From Euzebya pacifica (GTDB lineage Bacteria > Actinomycetota > Nitriliruptoria > Euzebyales > Euzebyaceae), in NCBI RefSeq assembly GCF_003344865.1, contig NZ_CP031165.1, positions 5,647,910-5,711,909 of the forward strand: a DNA stretch of 64,000 bases. Direction: 5' to 3'. Under the pieces are notes generated by a model. The model ran no database searches and had not been told where the DNA came from. It was given only the letters and a program-made list of their open reading frames with translations. The position numbers were made by a program, and so were the translations under genes. Below are positions 1-8,348 of this stretch, piece after piece. Within the stretch, counting starts at the first letter, position 1; every line of letters starts with the position of its first letter.

Positions 1-967
1 CTGCGCGCATGACCACATGGGTCGTGGAGGTCTCCGTGGCATGACCGGCGAGAGGTGAGACGTCCTGGCCGGAGTACCCGCTGAGGGTGGTCCCGCCCTC
101 ACCACCGTCGCGGGTGGTGAACACGTCGAGGATGCTGGGGACGCCGGCCTCGGTCAGCAGGGCGTCCAGCTCGATGGACTGGTTGATCGGGACGAGCCCG
201 TCCTCTGCGGCGTGGGCCATGTAGACCCCCTTCACCCCGGAGGCGGCGATGTCGTCGACCCGGTTGACCACCGCGTGCTCGGCGTAGACCTCGGGCACCT
301 CCTCGAAGGTGCCGCCCATCTCGGCTTCGATGTCGGCTCGGGCGTTGGCGGCGAAGGTGTTGGCGGGTGCCAGCACCCGGGCACCCTGGTAGGTCTCGAT
401 CACGTTGGTGGCCCCCTCGAGGTTGAACCACCAGTCGAACAGCGGGGTGGAACCGTCGTTCCGGGTCGGCTGGGCCGCGACCGCGAGGCCGCTGGCGTTG
501 CCGCCCATCGACACGCCGAACAGCACGATGGTGTCGAAGCCACCGCAGCGGGCCTCCAGGTCACGGGCCGCGGCGATCAGGTCGGCCGCGCCCTCGGCCA
601 CCCACCAACCGCGAACGGTGCCGTCGACGTCCTCGGTGCCTCGGTAGTCCATCGCCACCGCGGCCGCACCGAGCTGGTCGGCGGTGCGGCGGGCATGGTC
701 GACCCACGAGGCAGAGGTGTGGCCGTACCCGTGGGCGAACACCACCAGCGCGCTCGGGTCGGTGTCGGGGAAGGCCACCACACCGGTGGCCGGTACCCCC
801 TCGACCTCGACGGAGTGGACCGACGCGGTGTCGACATCGTCGGTGCAGGGGTTGCCGTCGTCGTCATGCGGATCGGCTCCTGCGGGCACCGCCAGTCCGG
901 CGACGAGCAGGACGAGCGCGAGGAGGAGGCTGATGGTCGACAGGGAGGGGCGGCTCTGGTTCGGCAT
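1..967 (-). CDS. secreted alpha/beta hydrolase (3' end outside window)
   Basis: Reading leftwards from ATG at 967, the protein starts MPNQSRPSLSTISLLLALVL, a Sec-type signal peptide ending near AGA, so it is probably exported. A serine-hydrolase nucleophile elbow GVSMGG sits about 150 residues in, preceded by VVFAHGYGHTSASW (oxyanion-hole HG) and AMDYRGTED. This fits the dienelactone-hydrolase/lipase branch of alpha/beta hydrolases; the substrate cannot be inferred. The catalytic Asp/His part is largely present but the frame is still open at base 1, so the C-terminus is missing. It is divergent from the next hydrolase across about 110 bp that must hold both promoters. Confidence 0.8.
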   Translation of the reverse strand, partial: MPNQSRPSLSTISLLLALVLLVAGLAVPAGADPHDDDGNPCTDDVDTASVHSVEVEGVPATGVVAFPDTDPSALVVFAHGYGHTSASWVDHARRTADQLGAAAVAMDYRGTEDVDGTVRGWWVAEGAADLIAAARDLEARCGGFDTIVLFGVSMGGNASGLAVAAQPTRNDGSTPLFDWWFNLEGATNVIETYQGARVLAPANTFAANARADIEAEMGGTFEEVPEVYAEHAVVNRVDDIAASGVKGVYMAHAAEDGLVPINQSIELDALLTEAGVPSILDVFTTRDGGEGGTTLSGYSGQDVSPLAGHATETSTTHVVMRA

Positions 968-1077
968 GGCGGTGCAGTTCGGCACCTCCCGCCGTTTCTC
1001 CTGCCGTCGCACGTCGAACGCCCCTCGGATGGCTACCGTCGTGCCACCGCCCGCCCGTCCACCACCATGGAGCCACG

Positions 1078-1959
1078 ATGCCCACCGTCGACCTCGGCCA
1101 GATCAGCCTGCACTACGAGGAAGCGGGCCCGACCAGCGGAGAAGCCATACTGCTCGTCATGGGCCTCGGTACGCAGATGGTGTACTGGCCGCAGCGCCTG
1201 ATCGACGACCTGTCCAAGGACCATCGGGTCATCTGGTTCGACAACCGGGACGTGGGCCTGTCGACCAAGGTCGACGCACCGACTGCACCGATGCTGCGGG
1301 TGCTCGCCGGCACCTTCGGCCTGCCGGTCCCGCCGCCGCCGTACACCCTGCGCGACATGGCCGACGACGCCGTCGGCCTGCTGGATCACCTGGACGTCCC
1401 GCGTGCCCACGTCGTGGGGGTGTCCATGGGCGGGATGATCGCCCAGCGCATGGCGATCCACCATCCGCAGCGGCTGGCCTCGCTCGTCCCGGTCATGTCC
1501 TCCAGCGGAACCAGGCTGGTGCCGCCGGCCAAGCCCCGTGCCGCCAAGACCTTCTTCATGACCGTCCCGACCCACGAACGCGACGCCTACGTCGACGCGA
1601 TCGCCGAGATGCGGGGTGCCATCGCCAGCCCCGGCTTCGACCACGACCACGAGCACCTACGCCGGTCCATCGGCATCGCCTATGACCGCGGCCTCAACCC
1701 AGCCGGGTTCGTGCGACACCTGCACGCCATCGCCGCCGACGGCAGCCGCGTCCCGGAGCTGCGCAGGGTCGAGGTGCCGACGCTCGTCGTGCACGGGGCC
1801 GACGACCCGCTCGTCAACCACCGGGCCGGCCGGTCGATCGCCGACGCGGTCCCCGGGGCCCACTTCCGGCTGGTCAGGGGCATGGGCCACGACCTGCCAC
1901 CCGGCGTGTGCGACCTGCTCGCCGACGAGGTCAACGGGCTGATCAAGCGGCTCGCCTGA
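1078..1959 (+). CDS. alpha/beta hydrolase
   Basis: A 293-residue cytoplasmic alpha/beta hydrolase with no signal peptide. It has an early LLVMGLGTQ oxyanion segment, [13 protein letters not shown], the nucleophile elbow VGVSMGGM around residue 120, the acidic residue in VHGADDPL and the histidine in GMGHDLP near the C-terminus, so the triad is complete. This NRDxGLS pattern is seen in hydrolases related to haloperoxidase-like esterases and TAP-type enzymes; the substrate is unknown. The ATG at 1078 directly follows the divergent promoter region shared with the secreted hydrolase on the other strand. Confidence 0.88.
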   Translation: MPTVDLGQISLHYEEAGPTSGEAILLVMGLGTQMVYWPQRLIDDLSKDHRVIWFDNRDVGLSTKVDAPTAPMLRVLAGTFGLPVPPPPYTLRDMADDAVGLLDHLDVPRAHVVGVSMGGMIAQRMAIHHPQRLASLVPVMSSSGTRLVPPAKPRAAKTFFMTVPTHERDAYVDAIAEMRGAIASPGFDHDHEHLRRSIGIAYDRGLNPAGFVRHLHAIAADGSRVPELRRVEVPTLVVHGADDPLVNHRAGRSIADAVPGAHFRLVRGMGHDLPPGVCDLLADEVNGLIKRLA

Positions 1960-2005
1960 ACAACGACGGCCACCGTCCCGTCCCCACCGGTCTAGGATCG
2001 GACAC

Positions 2006-2347
2006 GTGCACCGGATCTTCACCACGAGCTTCGCGTCGGTCTATCCCCACTACGTGAACAAGGTGGAACGCAAGGGGCGGACGAAGGCCGAGCTCGATCA
2101 GGTGATCGAGTGGCTGACCGGATACGACGAGGCCGGGCTGTAGGAGGTGCCTGCCGACGAGCGAACCTTCGAGTCCTTCTTCGACGAGGCCGAGCTGAAC
2201 GCGAACGCATCGGCCATCACCGGCGTCGTCTGCGGTGTCCGCGTCGAGGACGTCGAGGACCCGCTGATGCAGAAGATCCGCTACCTCGACAAGCTCGTCG
2301 ACGAGCTGGCCAAGGGCAAGTCCATGGAGAAGGTCCTTCGCGCCTGA
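2006..2347 (+). pseudogene. DUF2200 family gene interrupted by an in-frame TAG
   Basis: From GTG at 2006 the frame reads [20 protein letters not shown] and on to LTGYDEAGL, then meets TAG at 2141-2143. The same frame continues with [32 protein letters not shown] and [15 protein letters not shown] to a stop at 2345. Both halves match DUF2200, a small single-domain family of about 115 residues and unknown function, and together give the expected length. A CAG-to-TAG change is the simplest explanation. TAGGAGGTG at the break also resembles a ribosome-binding site, but the GTG overlaps it, so re-initiation looks poor. A sequencing error is equally possible. Confidence 0.8.
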
Positions 2348-2351
2348 GCAG

Positions 2352-2747
2352 CTAGAGGGCTGCGGCGACGCGGACGCCCTGCTCGATGGCGCGCTTGGCA
2401 TCGACCTCCCGCGCCTGCTCGGCACCGCCGATCAGATGTGCGGCCACCCCCGCCGCCTGGAGCTCCTCGTACAACCCGGAGACCGATTCCTGTCCGGCGC
2501 AGATGACGACGTGGTCGACCGGCAGGACCCGCTGTTCGCCGTGGTCCCTGCCCAGGGAGACGTGCAGCCCGTCGTCGTCGATGCGGTCGTAGCGCACCCC
2601 GCCGAGCATGGTGACACCACGTGCCTTCAGGGTGGCCCGATGCACCCACCCGGTGGTCTTGCCGAGGTCCTTGCCGTGGCGCGAGGTCCGGCGCTGCAGC
2701 AGGTGGACGGTCCGCACGGACGCCTCGGGCTGTGGGTCGACGGGGTA
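2352..2747 (-). pseudogene. C-terminal remnant of 2,4-dienoyl-CoA reductase (FadH)
   Basis: About 130 residues match only the end of NADPH-dependent 2,4-dienoyl-CoA reductase: HLLQRRTSRHGKDLGKTTGW, YDRIDDDGLHV, DHVVICAGQE and HLIGGAEQAREVDAKRA. These lie in the C-terminal NAD(P)H-binding half of the roughly 670-residue FMN/FAD/4Fe-4S enzyme. The TIM-barrel, Fe-S cysteines and FAD region are absent, and upstream sequence in all frames shows nothing FadH-like. The open frame extends further upstream with low-complexity Arg-rich translation that I regard as non-coding. This is a deletion relic with no plausible activity. Confidence 0.8.
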
Positions 2748-2936
2748 CGCCGAGGTCATCCTCCAACCCTGCCCGCGCCGGCGGCCGTTCGACGAACCGG
2801 TCCTGGTCAGTTCGCGTCGGAGCCGGCGCCCGGACGACGCCCATCCGCCCTCGCCGCCAGCACCGGATGGTGCTATGACGGTGACCGGCCGAGGCACTCG
2901 TCCCGGGCACAGGGGAATCGGACGTCAGGACGTGCG

Positions 2937-3769
2937 ATGCGCGAGGACAAGGGCAGCCCGAAGCGAGGCTGGATTCCTGCGGCAGCGGCCCGGCTGGCTG
3001 CTGTCCGTGGCAGGCCGGACGGGCTCGACGCCCTGGACGGGCTCGACGGGCTGGACGGGCTGGACGGGCCGGACGGGCCGGACGCCCTGGACGTCGCGCT
3101 GGCGGTGCCGTTCGTGCACGACGCCGAGCTGGAGGCACTCGACGACGCCGACGCCGTCGAGGACGCGCAGGGCCTCCGACTCGATCGCCTGACCGACGTC
3201 CTGCTGGGCCTGCAGCAGGCCCCCGCACTCCCCCTCACCGCTCCCTTCACCGTCTCCATCGCCGAGCTGCTGCTGGCGTGGGCCGAGGTGGCCGACGCCG
3301 ACGGCTTCCTTGGCGACGAACGTGTCGGGCGCGTCCTCCGCCTGCTCGGCGGCCGCCTGGCAGTCGTGGTCGGCCCCGACGGCATCACCGTTCGGGGCCT
3401 GCTGCGCCGTCGCCACACCCCGTGGGACCGCGTCAACGCCCTGGAGTTCGCCGAGCGGTACCAGATGCTCCGCGACCACGTGCTCGAGGGGTTCGCCGAC
3501 GACCTCGTCCGCGCCGTCCGGGTGCCGGTGCCCGGGCTGCGGTGGCTGGTCCGCAAGGTCGTTGGCGCGCTCGAGCACCTCGTCCCCGAGGAGGAGATGG
3601 CGCACCTCCGCGAGGCGGGCGGCCGCGCGCTGGTCCGCATCGACCGTCGTGGGTTCGACCTGGAGATGCGGGGAGCACTCGGCCTCCTCACGTTCCTGTC
3701 CACCGCGCTTTCGAGGTCCTGCACGCCGAGGCCGAACAGCGCGGCATCGAGGCGACGGTCGCGGAGTAG
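2937..3769 (+). CDS. hypothetical PH-like protein with probable frameshift
   Basis: ATG at 2937 follows AGGA at a normal distance. The translation begins MREDKGSPKRGW, runs through a Leu-Asp repeat (about residues 28-52), then a helical region and a segment GGRLAVVVGPDGITVRGLL followed by HTPWDRVNALEF that resembles a bacterial PH-like fold. In the starting frame the C-terminus degenerates to SCTPRPNSAASRRRS and runs into the next promoter. Shifting frame at 3705-3709 instead gives AFEVLHAEAEQRGIEATVAE and a stop at 3767-3769, just before the operator. A single lost base near 3707 is therefore likely. I do not recognise the family. Confidence 0.5.
3021..3092 (+). repeat. 9-bp tandem repeat (8 units) inside the PH-like gene
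   Basis: Eight consecutive 9-bp units of the form GGGCTSGAC (variants GCCCTGGAC and GGGCCGGAC) encode alternating Gly-Leu-Asp, Ala-Leu-Asp and Gly-Pro-Asp triplets. Because the unit is 9 bp, copy-number change would stay in frame. This suggests a slippage-prone linker rather than a folded domain. Confidence 0.85.
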
Positions 3770-3776
3770 CGAACCC

Positions 3777-3805
3777 ATACCCCCACGGGTATGTTGTCCG
3801 GACAA
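3777..3805 (+). promoter_or_regulatory. composite CsoR/CstR-type operator plus TTGTCCGGACAA palindrome (sulP promoter)
   Basis: Bases 3777-3792 read ATACCCCCACGGGTAT, matching the ATACCCC-n-GGGTAT operator of the CsoR/RcnR/CstR family. One base later, 3794-3805 is a perfect 12-bp palindrome, TTGTCCGGACAA. The same two-part arrangement with the same spacing precedes the next gene. CstR-type repressors sense persulfides and control sulfurtransferase and persulfide-dioxygenase genes, the same gene types found here. The regulator itself is not in the window. The operator overlaps an ATG (3791) that would be a tempting but wrong start for sulP. Confidence 0.7.
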
Positions 3806-3832
3806 ATAGTTCGCCCCATTCCAGGAGCACCG

Positions 3833-5500
3833 TTGTCCTTGTCACGCAAGACCCTTGCCGCCGACCTGACGGCCGGCCTCACCGTGGCCGCCATGCTGGT
3901 CCCCCAGTCGATGGCCTACGCGATGCTGGCCGGCCTGCCACCCGAGGTCGGGCTCTATGCGTCGACCGTCCCGCTTGTCGCCTACGCGCTGATCGGGACC
4001 TCGCGGCAGCTGGCCGTGGGCCCGGTCGCCATCGTGTCCCTGCTGACGGCATCGGCCCTGGCGCCGGTGGCCCAGGAGGGGTCCGCCGGCTACCTGGCGG
4101 CAGCCGCCCTGCTTGCCGTCCTCGTCGGGGTGATCCACCTCGTGATGGGCATCGGGCGACTGGGGTTCCTGGTCCGACTCCTGTCCCATCCCGTGCTCGT
4201 CGGCTTCACCGGCGCCGCTGCCCTCATCATCGGCACGAGCCAGCTCAAGCACGTCCTCGGCACGCAACCCGAGAGTGCGGAGGGCTGGTTCGCGAGCATC
4301 GCATCGGTGCTGGCGACCCTCCCCGACGCCGACCCGACCACGCTGCTCATCGGCGGCGGCGCCCTGGCCGGCATGCTGGCCCTGCGACGCATCAACCGCA
4401 GCATCCCCGTCGCGCTCGTGGCGGTCGTGGTGACCACGGTCGCCAGCGCCGTGTTCGACCTCGCCGACCGCGGCGTCCGTGTGGTGGGCGACATCCCGGA
4501 GGGGCTTCCGCCCCTCACCCTGCCCTCGGACTGGTCGTTGGCGGCCGAGCTGCTGCCGGCGGCGTTCGCGGTCACCCTCGTGGGCGTGCTGGAGTCCGTG
4601 GCGGTCGCCAAGGTGTACGCCCGTCGCGACCGCTACGACCTGGACCCCAACCGAGAGCTCCTCGGCCTCGGCGCCGCGAACCTGGCCTCGGGCCTGGTCG
4701 GTGGCTACCCGGTGACCGGCGGGTTCAGCCGTACCGCGGTCAACGCCAGCGCAGGCGCCAGGACCAAGCTTCCCGGCATCGTGACCGCGGCCATCATGCT
4801 GCTCGTCCTGGTGGCGCTGACCCCCCTGTTCACCCAGCTCCCACAGGCAACGCTCGGCGCAGTGGTGCTCCTGGCCGTCTCGGGACTGTTCGACAACGAG
4901 GCCATGCGCCACATCTGGCACGTCAAGCGAACCGACGCCGCGACCATGGCCGGCGCCTTCGTGGCGACCCTCGTGCTCGGCGTGGAGCTCGGGATCGCCG
5001 TGGCGGCGCTGGGGTCGGCGATCGTGGTGTTCAGCCGGATCATGCGACCGCACACCGCCGAACTGGGACGCCTTCCCGGCACGCACACCTACCGGAACCT
5101 GTCGCGGTTCGATGACGCACGCACCACCGACGGGGTGCGGGTCATCCGCTTCGACGTGTCGCTGAGCTACCTCAACGCCGAGTTCATGAAGGACCGCCTC
5201 CGTGCGGTCACGCGCCACGATCCCCCTTCGGCCGTCGTCATCGACCTGTCCGGCGTCAACGACATCGACGCCTCGGCCGCAGACACCCTCGAGGAGCTGC
5301 TGGAGGAGCTCGGGGACACCGACGTCGCCGTGCACCTGGCGTGCGCCAAGGGACCGGTCCGTGACGTCCTTGCCAGGACTCGCATCCCGGAGCTGATCGC
5401 CGGTTCGCACATGGAGGTGCACTCGGCGGTCGAGGCAGCCCAGCAGCTCGATCCGATCACCCCCGCCGACCCTCGCCGGCCCCTGACGCGTTTGCCCTGA
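3833..5500 (+). CDS. SulP family sulfate/anion permease with STAS domain
   Basis: The protein has the SulP N-terminal signature LTVAAMLVPQSMAYAMLAGL, roughly ten to twelve hydrophobic segments to about residue 405, then a C-terminal STAS domain (about residues 430-540) with the SGVNDIDASAAD loop carrying the conserved Asp-Ile-Asp-Ala-Ser. SulP proteins move sulfate or other anions such as bicarbonate across the inner membrane. I chose TTG at 3833 because AGGAG sits at 3823-3827. An ATG at 3791 lies inside the operator and lacks a ribosome site. The shared operator with the persulfide-dioxygenase-like gene suggests export or uptake of sulfur oxyanions (sulfite, sulfate or thiosulfate) under persulfide stress; the actual anion is inferred. 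Confidence 0.88.
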   Translation: MSLSRKTLAADLTAGLTVAAMLVPQSMAYAMLAGLPPEVGLYASTVPLVAYALIGTSRQLAVGPVAIVSLLTASALAPVAQEGSAGYLAAAALLAVLVGVIHLVMGIGRLGFLVRLLSHPVLVGFTGAAALIIGTSQLKHVLGTQPESAEGWFASIASVLATLPDADPTTLLIGGGALAGMLALRRINRSIPVALVAVVVTTVASAVFDLADRGVRVVGDIPEGLPPLTLPSDWSLAAELLPAAFAVTLVGVLESVAVAKVYARRDRYDLDPNRELLGLGAANLASGLVGGYPVTGGFSRTAVNASAGARTKLPGIVTAAIMLLVLVALTPLFTQLPQATLGAVVLLAVSGLFDNEAMRHIWHVKRTDAATMAGAFVATLVLGVELGIAVAALGSAIVVFSRIMRPHTAELGRLPGTHTYRNLSRFDDARTTDGVRVIRFDVSLSYLNAEFMKDRLRAVTRHDPPSAVVIDLSGVNDIDASAADTLEELLEELGDTDVAVHLACAKGPVRDVLARTRIPELIAGSHMEVHSAVEAAQQLDPITPADPRRPLTRLP

Positions 5501-5517
5501 CGGCCGCGTGGAGACCA

Positions 5518-5546
5518 ATACCCCCCAGGGCATATTGTCCGTACAA
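5518..5546 (+). promoter_or_regulatory. second composite CsoR/CstR-type operator (MBL/rhodanese promoter)
   Basis: Bases 5518-5533 read ATACCCCCCAGGGCAT and, after one base, 5535-5546 read TTGTCCGTACAA. The order and spacing copy the element at 3777-3805, with one mismatch in the GGGTAT half and one in the centre of the second palindrome. It lies about 50 bp upstream of the ATG at 5594, in the 93-bp gap after sulP. Confidence 0.7.
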
Positions 5547-5593
5547 GTTTCGTTCCCCCTTTCAACCGCATCGAACGACCCCTTGGAGCAACC

Positions 5594-6931
5594 ATGAAGA
5601 TCGAGTCATTCCGTACACCGGGCCTGGGCGACCAGAGCTACCTGCTGACCCACGAGGGCATCGGCGTCCTTGTCGATCCCCAGCGCGACGTGGACCGCTT
5701 CATCGACGCGGCCGACGCGCAGGGGGTGGACGTCCGCTTCGTGCTCGAGACGCACCTGCACAACGACTACGTGTCGGGCGGGGTGGAGGCGGCTCGTCTC
5801 ACCGGAGCCGAGCTCGTCCTGCCGGCCGCGGCCGCACCCGCCTATGACCACCGTGCCGCCTACCACCTCGAGGACATCGAGGGCCCCGGCCTGACGCTGC
5901 GGCCCATCCACACGCCGGGCCACACGCCGGAACACACGAGCTACGCCGTCATCATCGAGGGACGGCCGGTCGCCGTGTTCAGCGGCGGCAGCCTGCTGGT
6001 CGGTTCCGCCGGGCGTCCGGACCTGCTCGGCCCGGCCCGCGCGCGGTCGCTCGGCAAGCTGCAGTGGCGTTCCGTCAACCGCCTGGCCGAGCTGCCCGAC
6101 GACGTCGAGCTGCTGCCGACGCACGGCGAGGGGTCGTTCTGCACCGTGAGCGGCACGGGTTCCTACACCTCCACCATCGGGGTGGAGAAGGCCGACAACC
6201 CGGTCCTGCAGACCGCCACCGCTGACGAGATGGCTGACCTGCTGCTGGCCCAGCCGATGCCGATCCCCGCGTTCTACCAGCACATGGGCCCGGCCAACAC
6301 CCTCGGCGTGCCCGACATCCGTCGCGGCCCCGTCCCCTCGCTCTCGGTCGCCGCGCTCGAGCTGCTGCCCGACGACACCACGGTGATCGACATCCGTTCT
6401 CGTGCGGAGCAGGCTGCCGGCTACCTGCCCGGGTCGCTGACCATCGAGTTCGCCGACGACTTCGGGTCGTGGGCCGCCTGGCTCGCCCCGCACGGTGCAC
6501 CGATCGTCCTCGTGGCCAGCGCCAACGACGACCGCGCGGCGCAGGCCGTCACGCAGCTGGCGCAGGTCGGCGTCGACGACGTCCGCGGCGTGATCACCGA
6601 CCTGTCCGACTCGCGGCTGGAGACCTTCGAGCTGCGCGAGCTCGACGCCTTCCGTCCGCTGGTCGACGGCACCACACCCGTGCTGGACGTGCGCATGCCC
6701 TCCGAGCACCGGTCCGAGCCGATGCCTGGCGCGATCGAGAAGTTCCTCCCCGAGCTGCTCAGCGACGGCCTGCCGGTCGACATCGAGGGCGCTCGCCGTG
6801 TACTGGTGGTCTGCGGCTCCGGCCGCCGAGCCTCCATCGCCGCGTCGATCCTCGGTGCCCGCGGGATCAGCACCGTGGTGCTGGACGGGGCAAGCGCAGG
6901 AGAGCTGGCCCGCACGCCCGTCGCCGCCTGA
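5594..6931 (+). CDS. MBL-fold / double rhodanese protein (persulfide dioxygenase-like)
   Basis: Residues 1-185 form a metallo-beta-lactamase domain of the ETHE1/CstB type with THLHND (53-58), HTPGH (106-110) and LPTHGEG (His177). Residues 250-345 and 352-440 are two rhodanese domains. The first lacks a catalytic cysteine (VLVASAND); the second has CGSGRR with Cys407. CstB-like fusions oxidise glutathione or other low-molecular-weight persulfides to sulfite or thiosulfate. In ETHE1 the Fe(II) ligands are two His and an Asp in a TGD motif. Here that position reads SGGS (130-133), so the Asp ligand seems absent, which weakens a simple dioxygenase call. It has its own CstR-like operator and sits upstream of a membrane rhodanese. 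Confidence 0.85.
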   Translation: MKIESFRTPGLGDQSYLLTHEGIGVLVDPQRDVDRFIDAADAQGVDVRFVLETHLHNDYVSGGVEAARLTGAELVLPAAAAPAYDHRAAYHLEDIEGPGLTLRPIHTPGHTPEHTSYAVIIEGRPVAVFSGGSLLVGSAGRPDLLGPARARSLGKLQWRSVNRLAELPDDVELLPTHGEGSFCTVSGTGSYTSTIGVEKADNPVLQTATADEMADLLLAQPMPIPAFYQHMGPANTLGVPDIRRGPVPSLSVAALELLPDDTTVIDIRSRAEQAAGYLPGSLTIEFADDFGSWAAWLAPHGAPIVLVASANDDRAAQAVTQLAQVGVDDVRGVITDLSDSRLETFELRELDAFRPLVDGTTPVLDVRMPSEHRSEPMPGAIEKFLPELLSDGLPVDIEGARRVLVVCGSGRRASIAASILGARGISTVVLDGASAGELARTPVAA

Positions 6932-7009
6932 GACCCGCCAGTCCACACCTTCCCAACGAACCCCCCCTTCCCGACGAACTACGCCTTCCCAACCAACGGA
7001 GCAGTCCCC

Positions 7010-7627
7010 ATGTCATCCCTCAAGTCCACCACCCCTCCCGACGCGACCGAAGGTGGCCTCGTCAGCGCGGCCACCCTCGCCACACAGCTCGCGAACAACC
7101 CCGACAACCTCGTCGTGGACGTCCGGACCCCCGGGGAGTTCGCCTCGGGTCACATCCGCAGCGCGATCAACCTGCCGCTGGACCAGGTCGACGCCCACCT
7201 GCGTCGCATCGTCACCGACGCGGGTGGCCGCCTGGTGCTGGTCTGCCAGTCCGGTGGCCGGGCCACGCAGGCCTACGACAAGCTGACCGCTGCCGGCCTC
7301 GACGATGTCGAGGTCCTCGATGGCGGTATGAACGCCTGGATCGCCGCGGGCGCCGAGACGGACGTCTCGGGCGACCCGGACCAGTGGACCATGGAGCGTC
7401 AGGTCCGCCTCGTCGCCGGCGGCATCGTCGCGACCTCGGTGGCCGCCAGCACGATCTGGTCACCGGCCAAGTACCTGGCGGGTGCGGTCGGTGCCGGCCT
7501 GACCTACGCCGCGTTGTCCAACGCCTGCGCGATGGGCATGTTGCTCGCCCGGCTGCCGTACAACCGTGCGCCCGAGACCGACATCGACGAGGCCCTCGCA
7601 CGCCTGACCGGCTCCTCGAGACGGTGA
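7010..7627 (+). CDS. YgaP-like rhodanese with DUF2892 membrane domain
   Basis: An N-terminal rhodanese domain (about 15-115) carries VDVRTPGEF and the active loop CQSGGRA with Cys79. After WTMERQVRLVAGG come two hydrophobic segments (about 128-175) and the DUF2892 ending NACAMGMLLARLPYNR. This is the architecture of the membrane-anchored sulfurtransferase YgaP. It lies 78 bp downstream of the MBL/rhodanese gene on the same strand with GGAG before the ATG, so it is probably read from the same promoter. It would receive or pass sulfane sulfur at the membrane. Confidence 0.9.
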   Translation: MSSLKSTTPPDATEGGLVSAATLATQLANNPDNLVVDVRTPGEFASGHIRSAINLPLDQVDAHLRRIVTDAGGRLVLVCQSGGRATQAYDKLTAAGLDDVEVLDGGMNAWIAAGAETDVSGDPDQWTMERQVRLVAGGIVATSVAASTIWSPAKYLAGAVGAGLTYAALSNACAMGMLLARLPYNRAPETDIDEALARLTGSSRR

Positions 7628-7706
7628 CGCCCCTGCGGGCGCCGTGGTATGGATAGCCAGCCGCGGCGTCCGCCCCGGCGTCGGCGATGGGACGTCAGGA
7701 ACACCG

Positions 7707-8348
7707 ATGGAGAGGGACGAGCAGGCGTCGAACCCCGCCACGCCCGTCCCTCCCTCGTCGTCGTCCCACCCGGCGACGTGGAACTTCGACTACCCCGTCT
7801 ATCACGCCGAGACGCGCGCCCAGGTCCGGGCGTGGTTGCTCCACAACCACCGGACGGCGCCGGGCCTCTGGTTGTGCTCGTGGCGCACGCCGACCGGTCG
7901 ACCACGATGCCCGTACCCCGAGGTGGTCGAGGAGGCGATCTGCGTCGGCTGGGTCGACTCGACGATGAACATCCTCGATGAGGAACGCGGTCTGCAGCTC
8001 CTCGCCCCCCGTCGCCCGAAGAGCACCTGGACCCGCCTGAACCGTCAGCGGGTGGCCGACATGGAGGCGGCGGGGTTGATGACCGAGGCGGGACGCCGCG
8101 CGGTCGAGGCAGCGAAGGCCAACGGGTACTGGACGATCCTCGACCCGGTCGAGGACCTGATCGAGCCCGACGAGCTGGCCCGGGCCCTCGACGCCGAACC
8201 AGCGGCTCGTGCGGCATGGGACGCCTTCCCGCCGAGCGCCCGCAAGCAGATGCTCTGGTGGGTGATCAGCGCCGTGCGGGAGGCCACCCGCGACAAACGG
8301 ATCGCCACGATCGTGACGAAGGCCGCCCGCGGCGAACGCGCGACATGA
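7707..8348 (+). CDS. YdeI/OmpD-associated (bacteriocin-protection) family protein
   Basis: The 213-residue sequence carries YdeI-family hallmarks: AICVGWVDSTM near residue 75, APRRPKSTWTRLN, a central VADMEAAGLM-TEAGR helix, and a C-terminal AFPPSARKQMLWWVISA followed by a KRIATIV helix. Members were linked to protection against peptide bacteriocins, but the biochemical role is unknown. I chose the ATG at 7707, which has AGGA upstream; an upstream GTG would add 21 residues. Its stop overlaps the next start as ATGA, implying translational coupling. Confidence 0.8.
   Translation: MERDEQASNPATPVPPSSSSHPATWNFDYPVYHAETRAQVRAWLLHNHRTAPGLWLCSWRTPTGRPRCPYPEVVEEAICVGWVDSTMNILDEERGLQLLAPRRPKSTWTRLNRQRVADMEAAGLMTEAGRRAVEAAKANGYWTILDPVEDLIEPDELARALDAEPAARAAWDAFPPSARKQMLWWVISAVREATRDKRIATIVTKAARGERAT

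Noticed and set aside
3791-3832. ATG at 3791 as the sulP start
   Set aside because: It lies inside the CsoR-type operator and has no ribosome site; TTG at 3833 with AGGAG five bases upstream fits the SulP N-terminus better.
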